64,000 bases of DNA from Bidens hawaiensis (Eukaryota; Streptophyta; Magnoliopsida; Asterales; Asteraceae), in the NCBI GenBank assembly GCA_021521415.1, contig JAIQDT010000837.1, forward strand, positions 248,001 to 312,000, given 5' to 3'. The translations under genes were made by a program, and so were the position numbers. Shown piece by piece: positions 24,860-34,424 of this stretch (within the stretch, counting starts at the first letter, position 1; the number at the start of each line of letters is the position of its first letter). Below the pieces are notes generated by a model. The model saw nothing but the letters and a program-made list of their open reading frames with translations. It searched no databases and had not been told where the DNA came from.

Positions 24860-25815
24860 GAATTTTTTTTCAAAATGATGTGTATTTACAAAAAAAAAAA
24901 AAAAAAAAAAAAAAGGTAAACGGTGTATCTTTTCCAGCAACCAGAGGATTAGGAACAATGGTCTTGAATACGGATTAGGATCCGCCATTGGCAGGTGAGG
25001 TTCAATCATTGGGACCTATTCCTTCGCTGCCAATGGAGGATTAAGAGGAGCAACTTCCAAACCCCGTTTGTGTTCCGTTATGAAACTTAGCCGACGTCTA
25101 AACAGCTTCAAAGCTTCAACTTGTCCTCAAAGCTGAAACATCTTTCACATGCCCACTGCCAAACACCATCGATATATTAAAGACTATTCAGAATCCAGCC
25201 AACCACCTCAAAGTTGCCAAACACCTTCAATATATTAAAGCTGCAACATTTCACATGCCATCTGCCACAGTCAAGACCCGTGAATGGTGATTTTAAACCT
25301 GCACAATTGTAGGGTTTGGAGGTAAAAGACGAGTTTGAAAAAAAAACAATTTCTTCCTAATCCTCTATCACCAGTAGAGGATTAGGGTTTTACTTTTTGT
25401 TCCTAATCCTCTGGTGGCAGGAGAGGAGTAGGGCATTTTTTTCTAATTTTTGTTCCTAATCCTCCATTGGAGGTATAGGATTAAGGTTTATTTTTTTTCC
25501 TTTTAGCTTTTAAGTATTTAAATAAAATCCAAATGGTATTCTAACGCACGTCGCTGGTAGCCCAGCTGGTAAGTACATTAGTTATAAAATGGGAGGTCAC
25601 GGGTTCAAACCCCTCCCAGCCCGTTTTTTGGTAGCATTTTTTTTAAATTAATTTCCATCATTCATTTATTTATACATGGACTTTAATGTTGATGCTAGCA
25701 TTTTTTTTAAATCAATTTTCATCATTCATTTATTTATACATTGACTTTAATGTTGATGCTAAAAGTTGTTTCTTGACATAAATATAAAGATATGATGGGC
25801 CATCCGATCCGTGAG
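24860..25815 (+). repeat. MULE left terminal inverted repeat
   Basis: Matches the reverse complement of 34425-35400, with small gaps. A poly-A run at 24890-24914, a tRNA-like module and four or more CCTAATCCTC...GAGGATTAGG palindromes lie within it. A segment of about 73 bp (GATGCTAGCATTTTT...TTTATACAT) is duplicated here but single on the right. Confidence 0.88.
25551..25629 (+). ncRNA. tRNA-like Pol III module in left TIR
   Basis: A-box TAGCCCAGCTGG at 25558-25569, B-box GGGTTCAAACC at 25601-25611, and a T6 terminator at 25624-25629. The outer stem GCTGG/CCAGC can pair (25553-25557 with 25616-25620), as in a tRNA acceptor. The D and anticodon stems are worn, so it is not a working tRNA. 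It may be a Pol III promoter or a tRNA-derived insertion carried in the repeat. Confidence 0.5.
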
Positions 25816-26220
25816 AGTTAAAGCTGCACAACAGTACCTTCAATATTCAAGACCCATGAGAGTTAAAGCTGCACAACAATGGTTGGTAGGGTTTCATGAC
25901 GTAGAAGACGGGTTTGACAAAAAAAACAATTTTTGCTCCTAATCCTCTGGTGTCAGGAAAGGATTAGGGGTGTTTTTAATTTTTGTTCCTAATCCTCTAG
26001 TGGCAGGAAAGGATTAGGCTTTATTTTTTGTTTTCCCTTTTAGCTTTTAAGTTAATTTAAATAAAATCCAAATGGTGTTATAACGCACGTCACTGGTAGC
26101 CCAGCTGGTAAGTACATTAGTTACGGAATTGGAGGTCCCGGGTTCAAACCCCTCCTAGCCCATTTTTTGGTAACATTTTTTTAAATCGATTTTCATCATT
26201 CACTTTTTTTTGTGAAGAAC
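25816..26220 (+). repeat. Internal partial duplication of the TIR interior
   Basis: Repeats the order found at about 25280-25700: GACCCATGAG, then the A-run after GACGGGTTTGA, then two CCTAATCCTCT palindromes, then AAATCCAAATGGT, then the tRNA-like module. About 560 bp inward of the first copy and diverged from it. Confidence 0.75.
26090..26168 (+). ncRNA. tRNA-like Pol III module, second copy
   Basis: A-box TAGCCCAGCTGG at 26097-26108, B-box GGGTTCAAACC near 26140-26150, T6 at 26163-26168. The outer stem is weaker here (CACTGG against CTAGCC). Same arrangement as at 25551. Confidence 0.45.
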
Positions 26221-26670
26221 AAGCATGCCATCTGCATAGAAACATACATGCATACCTACCCTACACATACACATACACATGCAGTATTGATTCAACATTC
26301 ATCATTCAAGACCTCACATGCACAAAGCTAACAACATCAAAGCTGCCACCACATGCATTATTGATTCAACATTATTAATTTTTTTACCTACCCAACTATT
26401 AATATTTTACCTACTTGTTAATATTTTACCTACCCAACTATTAATATTTTTTTTACCTACTTATTTACCTATCCAACTAAACCTAATTGAATTTTACCTT
26501 CTTACCTACACATGCCTTCAAAGCTGCCAAAGCTGCATAATAAATAATCTCAAAGACCCGTGAACAAATTTTTTTTTCCTAATCCTCTATTGTGGAAAGA
26601 GGATAGGGTTTTTAAAAAATTCAAATTTGTTCCTAATCCTTTGTTGGCATCATAGGATTACGTTTTCAAA
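26220..26670 (+). other. MULE subterminal DNA before first gene
   Basis: AT-rich with repeated TACCTACCCAACTATTAATATTTT words (26385-26480) and two more AATCCTC palindromes at about 26579-26608 and 26633-26660. No coding frame is convincing. Confidence 0.5.
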
Positions 26671-26673
26671 GTG

Positions 26674-26682
26674 GTGTATAAA
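26674..26682 (+). promoter_or_regulatory. TATA box of small MULE gene
   Basis: GTATAAATAG, about 50 bp before the ATG at 26731 and directly after the last palindrome of the subterminal region. Confidence 0.5.
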
Positions 26683-26730
26683 TAGTGAGAGTAGTTTGTA
26701 AAATTACTTGGTAATTCACAATCGACTATA

Positions 26731-27229
26731 ATGGATCCTAACGTTGTGTATGCTAGCAGTCCAACAAGAGTCATTCCCAAGGAGTTATGTTACCTTTGTA
26801 GTGCTCCTACTTTCTACAGTATGATTTGCGATACGTGGATCCTACATTGTGTAAGTGTTTATGTATTTATTATCTTGATCAAATATGTCTTTTGATTGAG
26901 TAACTAAATATCTGTTTTCTTAGTGTCATTGTGAGCTTCCTCAGCCTGAAGCAAAAGTACACCCTCCCACACAACCCCCCTCACCGGAGTTAACTTTTGA
27001 CCAGTTGAATCCAGATTTGTTAGAAGACCCAGATGTGTTGAATAGTATTTATGAAAACGAAGGGAAAAAGAAGTTGAACCGGAGTACCACCATGACCCGT
27101 ATCCTTGAGAGAACTCATCGGATTCGGAGTGGTCAAATGATGATTGCCATTGGAAGTAATCTATGTTTTATTATAGTTATTATGTGTTTTTTAATAAAGA
27201 TGTTATGTGTTTCATGCATTTGTTTTTAA
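26731..27229 (+). CDS. Small two-exon gene inside MULE, unknown product (141 aa)
   Basis: Exon 1 is 26731-26850 (40 codons), intron 26851-26923 (73 bp, GTAAGT...TTCTTAG), exon 2 26924-27229, phase 0, open throughout. A TATA box precedes the start. The N-terminal half is rich in Cys: CYLC at about residue 20, Cys33, then CHCELPQPE across the splice. A Pro-rich and acidic middle follows (NPDLLEDPDVLNSIYENEG), then a basic patch (KKKLNRSTT, RTHRIRSG). The end is hydrophobic (CFIIVIMCFLIKMLCVSCICF in part), like a membrane tail. I recognise no family. The intron and frame agree too well for chance, but expression is unproven. The hydrophobic end could be read-through of a shorter true end. Confidence 0.5.
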
Positions 27230-27734
27230 TCAACTTGTTTCTTAAGTATTGTTTGCTTAATTATAGTTTGTTTCATTCTAACACTTTAAAATCTAGACTT
27301 ATAACTCATAAAAGTTGCTTTATGATAAGTGAGAAAACTCCTATGCCTAACCTGAAACATACACCCTATTTTAAGTTTGTCATATATGAGACTTAAATGA
27401 TCCAATGACCATCTTCATGTATACTTTTATTTAAAATTTATAAACTTACAGCCACCAAATGTAGAGAAAGGAAAAATTAACTTGGCTGCTCAAATTGGAA
27501 TGCAAAAAAATGCCTAAAATGCTAATCACTATTGATCTAGATAAATTTAACAAACTATCAACAAATCTTATTGAATACACCATTATGATATTTACAATGT
27601 AATAGATCTCGTATTACATTAGAGTGAGAAATGGATCATTTTTGTACTTTGATTAAGACAATTAGACAAACTTTATTAAACAAGTGTCAGCCTAAAATTT
27701 TCCAAAATGGCAGATTTACTTAAAAGAAAAGACG
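27230..27734. other. No feature recognised
   Basis: AT-rich DNA between the small gene and the plant mobile domain gene. A weak inverted pair around AATAGATCTCGTATTACATT at 27600 is the only local structure seen. Confidence 0.5.
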
Positions 27735-27735
27735 T

Positions 27736-27880
27736 GCATGGTGGTGGACCCTCTCCCTCTGGTTATACACAGATTAATGAAAACAAAAACTATTTCCCAT
27801 AAAACTATGTATATAGATATAAAGAACATTAGTAAAACATACATGCATGGTGGTGGACCCTCTCCCTCTGGTTATAAACA
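27736..27880 (+). repeat. 109-bp direct duplication ahead of plant mobile domain gene
   Basis: GCATGGTGGTGGACCCTCTC followed by CCTCTGGTTATA occurs at 27736 and again at 27845, with related AAACTAT...TATATA tails. The second copy leads into CTATATATATATCACCCC near 27901, the probable TATA region. Confidence 0.7.
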
Positions 27881-28023
27881 ACTTACTTATACTAAAAACT
27901 ATATATATATCACCCCACCTTCATTCTCAAACCCACACTTCTATAATCTCACACTCAAACTCACACTCAATTTCACAAACCACATCCAACACCTCAAACC
28001 CACACCCAAATTCACCCAAGAAA

Positions 28024-30430
28024 ATGAATTCGAACTTGCATCTCAACCCGGGGCCAAGCGATGATACTCTCTTGTACCTAGGAGCCGAATACCAAGCCCG
28101 AAAGTTGTTCCTCAATCCACGAGAGGGGGAGATTTCTACATTGGATTTTAAACGGGGGGATGGTGCATTTTGGGTGCGAACCATGGAAGGTGGCATACGA
28201 CTAGAGGGTAGAGTTTTGGGGTATATTGATTCATTTGGATTTGGCGGTATTGTTCGTTGTGGTTATAGAAAAGTTGACCGAGCGTTGGTAGAAGCTTTGG
28301 TTGAAAGGTGGCGCCCCGAAACGAATTCGTTTCACCTGCCATTTGGCGAGGCGACTGTCACCTTGGAGGATGTTAACGTTCTATGGGGTTACCCATAGAA
28401 GGCGAGGCATTAGCCGGGTTCGAGGAATCGTCCAACTACAACGAACGGAGGCACATGTGCTATACTTATTTGGGTTTTAATACAAAAGAATCTGATTATA
28501 AAAATCAATTTTAAAAACTCAAATGAATAGTAGAGATTATGTTAGAAAACCCAGTATACGAAGATTCTACTGATATAGAATGTATTCAGCGTGCCCGTTG
28601 TATCTGCCTAATAGTTGCTTCTAGTAACATGTTAGGAGATACAAATAATGCGTACACCTCATTACATTTATTATCTCATTTAAAAGACCCACAAGTTTGG
28701 GGGCGACTTAGTTGGGGTTCTGTTGTCCTAGCGTGTTTGTATAGAGAACTCTACAAGGGAACCAAACCCCAAACAAAGGTAGTTGGCGGCCCAATGTCAC
28801 TGCTACAAGTATGAGCATGGACACGGATTCGAACAATGAGCCCCACAATTCTCGATCAAAAAATCAATTGGAGACATCCATATGGAGCAAGGTATTAAAA
28901 GATTTTATAATTTTTTATAATGTTTGGTTGTATTAAATTTTCGGTTGATGGTTTAAAAATACATAAAAAGACATAAACAAAATTAACTTTTGATAATGGT
29001 TAACAAGTATCATTTTTAAATAAATATATAAAATAAATATATTTTTAATTCTCTAAAATTGGATTAAAGGAATTATTTTTATTTAAATGAGAAAAAAAAT
29101 TATTTTTGTGATACTAAGCGTTATCTTTTAAATATAAGTTGTTTAACTAATTTTGAAAATAATAATTATGCACACTTTAATTTTTATTTTATTTTGAATA
29201 TCCTATAGATAGAGATTTAATCTCGATTTATTATTGTATTTTTGAAGGTGGGCGGAGCATCACATGAGTAACATGGAGACTCCTTCACACATGCTGAAGG
29301 CCCACCGGACAACACTACAAAATCTACGACAGGATAATGTATTTTTTCGTTTACCATATAGGTTTTTTATAGAGATTGTAAGTACTAAATATTAACAATA
29401 TTTTCGTATTAAAAGTTTGATTGGATTCCTTATCAGGACGTGATGAATAGACTCCCGAAAATGTGTCTATCAGGCATAAACAGTTGGAGGTCATCATGTT
29501 GTCTAATTTATTGGAATGCCGTTGAGTATCATCCGGTGGAACGGGTGATGACACAGTTCGGATTTCTTCAGGAGGTCCATAACCCTATCCCTTTCTCACG
29601 TGAAGAGCTCCGGAGACTCTATAAGATAGCACGGAAAGGAAGGTTGGACACAGACTAGTCTGACGTTCACTACTAGTATGTCGAAAATTGGAACCAAAGA
29701 CGCCAAAATGTGGTGCAAGGTATCCCGACCATCACGGCTACGGCACTCCAAACTTACAATGAATGGTTCCATCAACATACTGTGTTATACATAAAGGACC
29801 CAAGGCACGGCCCCGGTGTTGAACATAGTGGGTTCGATGATCACGGTGGAACGGCAAGATACTTGGTTAGTATAATTACTAATGTAAAATTAAATTTAAT
29901 AAATAAGTAATGGTTTTGGGTTTTAATTAATTTTTCATTTTTTAGGTGGATGGACTAGGCCACATTAGTCAAGAAGCCATCAGAATGCAGAGTATGGCCT
30001 ATGAAAATTTTTCAGGGGTCCAAAACATGGCTTCTCAACTAATTCAATCTGTTAATCATGTGGATCAGCCATCCTACATACAGACTACTGAACCGGATTT
30101 GAGACACGATAACATGCTCCCCGAACATGCTCCGCGCCCTAGGGAGTGGCGTGGTCGACCTAGACCTCGGGGAAACGCTGTTAATGATGATGATCAAGGG
30201 GCGGGTCCCTCCAATGTCGGAGGCCCTACTGCCGGGTATGGGACGGGTCCCTCCAAATTTGGAGGGACTAATACCGGGTATGGGGCTGGTCCTTCCAATT
30301 TTGGAGGCACTAATACCGGGTATGGGGCGGGTTCCTCCAATTTTGGAGGGACTAATACGACCCGTCGTTTCCTCAGCGTAGCTGGCGTCCATCTCGTTGT
30401 GCATCCTCCTAGCACGCTGTCTTCCCCTTA
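28024..30430 (+). pseudogene. Plant mobile domain (PMD, MAIN/MAIL1-like) gene carried by MULE
   Basis: Starts at the ATG at 28024. First exon: LYLGAEYQARKLFLNPREGE, then LVEALVERWRPETNSFHLPFGEATVTLEDV, then a 1-base loss near 28387 where LWG should run on into LPIEGEALAGF. Later blocks: RLSWGSVVLACLYRELYKGT (28700), then a TGA at 28812 in place of Trp before AWTRIR; exon about 29248-29378 (SHMLKAHRTTLQNLRQDN); exon 29437-29866 (MNRLPKMCLSGINSW, ERVMTQFGF, DPRHGPGVE) with stops near 29658 and 29676; last exon from 29947, ending in Gly-rich repeats. Working PMD proteins act in nuclear transposon silencing and meristem upkeep. This copy has at least five lesions. Confidence 0.8.
30205..30360 (+). 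repeat. 48-bp tandem repeat coding a Gly-rich tail
   Basis: Three to four units that encode GPSNFGGTNTGYGA variants at the end of the PMD pseudogene. The unit length is a multiple of three, so the frame is kept across copies. Confidence 0.75.
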
Positions 30431-32657
30431 AGATGGTTATCTTCGATGGTCCCCTTGAATCGCCAGCCGGCGTACAACCAATCTTCTTTATGAGGCACTG
30501 GAAAATACTGGTGACTGTATTGGGCATGATAGGTTTGTGTGCAATACCTAGGATCAGCCATTGCTCTTTCATTTCCACTGATGTGGTGGCATACTGCGAT
30601 TGCATGACTACAAGGGAAAAGATAAATTTTCCACTTACCACCCGTGTAGGTTCGTTCTTGAAATTCTATCGTATACGGACTGAAGCCAGATTCGTCCGAT
30701 GTTTGTAGGGATGACTCCACCTGGTACCGTCCATGACGTGCTGAATAAGGAAACACTCGGTGTTGTCGAGCCCTGATTTCACGATTATGGTAGACTGTCC
30801 ACATGCGGTGAGGATAGTCGTTGAACAGTTATAAGCGGTTGTGTAGTGTATGGCGTATTGCTCAACTTCTCTTTTAAAGGTGTGTTCAATTAACGCCTTT
30901 ATTGGGAGTATCCTGGCACCACGTAACACATTGTCCATGATTTCCGATATGTTCGTGGTGAGGTTACCCCATTGTCTATTCCCACTGTCAAACATACTGT
31001 CCATTTTTTTTATCTATCGCTCGGAGGTACCGCCACGCTTCTTTATTTGTTGCCTTAAGCTCATCCATCAGGCGATCACACTTTCTTCGTTGTGTTGTGC
31101 ATCCGATCTCCCAACACATCCTTTTCAAGCTCACACTCTTGAACTTCGCCATGAAATTGTTACTTACATGCCTTAGACAAAATCGATGGTAGGCGTGGGG
31201 TTCCTTCCCTGATTCTAAATTATCCATGGCGTGTTTTATGCATGCATGCATGTCAGAAATTACACACAACTTTCGTCTTGCGGGGTCTTCAACGTTGTCG
31301 GAAAATTGTTGAAGAAACCACTTCCAGCTCTCGTTTGTTTCCTCATCCACCAACGCATACGCAATCGGCAATATCATGTTGTTTACGTTTTTGGAAACCG
31401 CCATCAATATTTTTCCCTTGTAAGTTCCCCTAAGATGGGTGGCATCTATAGAGGTCACTAGAATGCAAAAACTAAAGGCTTCAATACTTGGACGGAATGC
31501 CCAAAATACATACTTGAATACTGAGCAGTCACTTGGACTATAGGGATTATGTAACCACTGGACAACGGTACCGGGGTTTGCTTGTTGTAGTGCCATTATG
31601 TAGCTTGGTAATTCATAGAAGTTTTCATCCCAACTACCATATATGTTTTCGATGGCTTTTTTCCGGCAGCCAAGCTTTGCCGCAAGTGATATCAACATTC
31701 AGTTTCTCTTTAATCAGAGACTGAATTTGTTTCACAGTATACGATAAATTTGCAAGAACTTGTTGTTGGATGTGGGCTGCTACAACTTTTGATCTTAGGG
31801 CTCGGTTGTTGTTGCGAGAAACAGTGGTGAAACACGAGTGAGCCGGTGTCCATGTTGTCATTTTGAAACAATTGGAATCTTTTAATTTTCTTGCCGTGCA
31901 TGTCCAAATACATGGTTGAGAGGCATCGTGCTGGTTGTTTGTTTGTTTGATACTTTTACATTTCGCTGTGAAAACTTTGGGTCGGGTGTGCCATAAATAT
32001 CTCTCTGTTGTGGTTGATATTCCACATTCTAACGGCGTAATCAACTTGGGATTTTGAAGTGAAATACATATTTAAACGTATTATTGGATCTTTTTCGTCC
32101 CAAAGATCCATTTCATCTTCTGCAAAATTATCCATGGAAATATAGTCTTCATCCATTCCTCTACCAACAACATTAAGGTCGGGAAAATTGTTAAGTCCCT
32201 GACTTTGTTGTTGCGGCAAAGGAGGGAGTGGCTCGTCGTCCTCCGATTCATATTCTGAAACAGATGGTTCACTCTCTGATGTGTCTTCAACTTCTTCAGC
32301 AACAGATTCTTACAAGAAAAAAAATTAATTTATTACTTTTACAACATTTTTTTGACAATAAAAAATAATTAAAAGGGATATAAAAAAGGAAGTATAAAAA
32401 CCTTCATCGTGGTCTTCAATGATTGAGGAACTACCATGCTCATGTTGATGCAAGTATGGAACTATCGTCGTCCATGCCACATGAATTTTACAGGTGTAAC
32501 CAGAAACAAGGGAAGCTAGTTGGTATATTAATAACATATCACTTTCTTGGTGAATATGTGCGGTGTAATAACCTCCATTGAAGTCGTAGTAGAGTGTTAA
32601 CTCTAGACAACAACATTGACAGTCAATTTGAACACATCTACATATGTTGTCAACCAA
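30409..32657 (-). pseudogene. MULE transposase
   Basis: Minus strand from an ATG at 32657. Exon 1 (32657-32402) holds DCQCCCLELTLYYDFNGGYY; an intron of 93 bp (32401-32309, GT...AG) follows; the next block is acidic (SEPSVSEYESEDDEP). Then the Mutator DNA-binding region (YFTSKSQVDYAVRMWNINHN), the catalytic core (SIDATHLRGTYKGKIL, LVDEETNESWKWFL, CVISDMHACIKHA), and CLRHVSNNF. The SWIM zinc finger near 30560 has lost its first two Cys but keeps PCSHAIAVC. Frame changes near 31975, 31675, 31000 and 30790 break it. It overlaps the PMD pseudogene tail end to end by about 20 bases. It would have cut and moved the element. Confidence 0.85.
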
Positions 32658-32692
32658 CTCGGAATAATTGATCTGTTGAGAAACTAAGAAGT

Positions 32693-33490
32693 AGGAATGG
32701 CAACGGGGCGGGTTTGGGGCGGGTTTTGCTTAACCCGAACCCGAACCCGAAACCAAAAACCATCCCCGTACCCGCCCCATTACCCGTCGGGTTTAAATCG
32801 GGGATTCCCCGTTTGGTTTTTTGTACCCCCCCGACCCGCCCCGTCCCCGAACCCGAAAACCCGAAACCGATCCGACCCGACCCGAAATTGGTTCATCACA
32901 TAACTGAACATTTATCGAAATAAACTTCTGCATCACACACATGAAAGCTGAAACAATGTGTTACAAAGGAAATAAAACCAAGTCTACATGGCCGAAAAAT
33001 CATGCCAAATACACAAACTACAAACTTGCGACCAAATCTAAATACCAAATCAAACCAAATCATCCAAAGTCGTCGTGCCACTTTCTTTAGTACCTACCTA
33101 CATTAAGAATATTTATCAATAAATCAACCAAGTTAAAAGAATAAAAGCTATGTTACAAAAATAGTAAATTTTATAAATATTATTACCTCTTCCACATCCA
33201 TTTCATATTCAATGGTTCGGCAATATGCCTCGGTCTCTTCCGAACAAGTTTCTATATTTAATAGTAATAACATAAACATATATTCATGATTATGAAGATA
33301 AATAACATGAGTAATAATGTAATATTCAATATAGCGTTACCTCGAATCTCATTCAACAACCAACTTTGAGCACACATTAAAGCCTCCAAAGTTTTTGGGT
33401 GAAGTCGACTTCGGTGAGGACTTATTAATCTTCCACTTGTACTGAACGTAGATTCAGAGGCAACGGTGGAAACTGGAATTTATGCATGTG
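32693..33490 (-). mobile_element. hAT element 3' fragment inserted in MULE
   Basis: The left edge TAGGAATGGCAACGGGGCGG is a typical plant hAT end, with GGGTTCGGG/CCCGAACCC words to 32895. The minus strand at 33478-33343 reads PVSTVASESTFSTSGRLI, then RSRLHPKTLEALMCAQSWLL, the hAT dimerisation domain. A GT donor near 33341 and a further acidic exon at 33185-33255 (EEMDVE-like) follow. The 5' part of the hAT is absent. No 8-bp duplication was identified. Confidence 0.7.
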
Positions 33491-33643
33491 TAGGTAAAAC
33501 ATTAAAGTTAGTTGGTATTATTAGTAGGTAAAAAAACAAAATTTAGTTAGGTGGGTGTTAGTAACGTCGTGAATAGATGAGTGGTATTAATTTGTAAGAG
33601 ATAAATACATCTTGTTTCAAACGATACATTACCCACTTTCAAC

Positions 33644-33652
33644 TATAAATAC
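33644..33652 (+). promoter_or_regulatory. TATA box of MULE right-hand gene
   Basis: CTATAAATAC about 70 bp before the ATG at 33717. Confidence 0.4.
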
Positions 33653-33716
33653 ATAATTCATATTTAACATTTTCACATCAACCCTACCATCTTTCAAACA
33701 CTTAAGTTTCTTTCAA

Positions 33717-34240
33717 ATGGCGCACCGAAGAGACAAAGAAGAAAATGAAGAATTTTTTTCCTCACAACCAGTTTCCAAATCGGCAAGATGGACTGATGAT
33801 GTTTGGAGGCGTTTAACGAGGCCTCATGCAATAACTTCGGCATCTTCTTCATATGTTCCCGAAAACCCCCACGAAAACCCCCACCCCCACGAAAATAATA
33901 ATTTTGCAGTTTCTAATCCAGCGAAAACAAGTTGGTCAAAATATGTAGTTGAGTTTTATATTAACGGAGACGCCCCATTTTGCTATACAAAGTTTTTACC
34001 CATGAAAAAACTCAATCAAAGTTTCTAGGGTACTTTGTTAGGGTACGAGTCCAATGGTTCCCTTTCTGAAACGGTAAAATTCTAGAGTTTTATATACATT
34101 TATATAAAGTTTTATATACTTTTAGTTATATGCTTCATTAAATGACTAACTAATATTTTTGATAAATATGTTTTTAGCACATCGAAGCGTGGACAACAAG
34201 ATTGATGATCATGTTACTTGTAAGTCGTGTCATTTGCCTT
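33717..34240 (+). pseudogene. Right-hand MULE gene, unknown, probably broken
   Basis: An ATG at 33717 opens 103 codons: a charged start (HRRDKEENEEFFSSQ), a repeat of PHENPHPHENN, then WSKYVVEFYINGDAPFCYTKFLP. The stop at 34027 is followed in the same frame by GTLLGYESNGSLSET up to a possible donor at about 34074. After a possible intron ending TTTTTAG at 34178, the text CACATCGAAGCGTGG reads HIEAW. The HIEAW block faintly recalls the start of Ulp1-like protease domains seen in some MULEs, but too little is left to say. Preceded by a TATA box. Confidence 0.35.
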
Positions 34241-34424
34241 GGTTACTTGTAATATTAATCTTCAATTTATATCATGTTATCATGTTGGTTAAAGTTAAAA
34301 ACACCCCTAATCCATTGGGTTGTATGATACAAGATTTATAGTTATTGAAATATCAATCTGAAATACATATATTTATCTAAAAGTGACACCTATAATATTT
34401 AATTTAAATTCTAATTTGAAGGTG

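Noticed and set aside
25551..25629. Functional tRNA gene
   Set aside because: A and B boxes and the acceptor-like stem are good, but the D and anticodon stems do not pair, so it is reported only as tRNA-like.
30039..30641. Minus-strand frame of 200 codons across the PMD tail
   Set aside because: Its repeats are the reverse of the Gly-rich tail repeats, and the other end is MULE transposase text in another frame.
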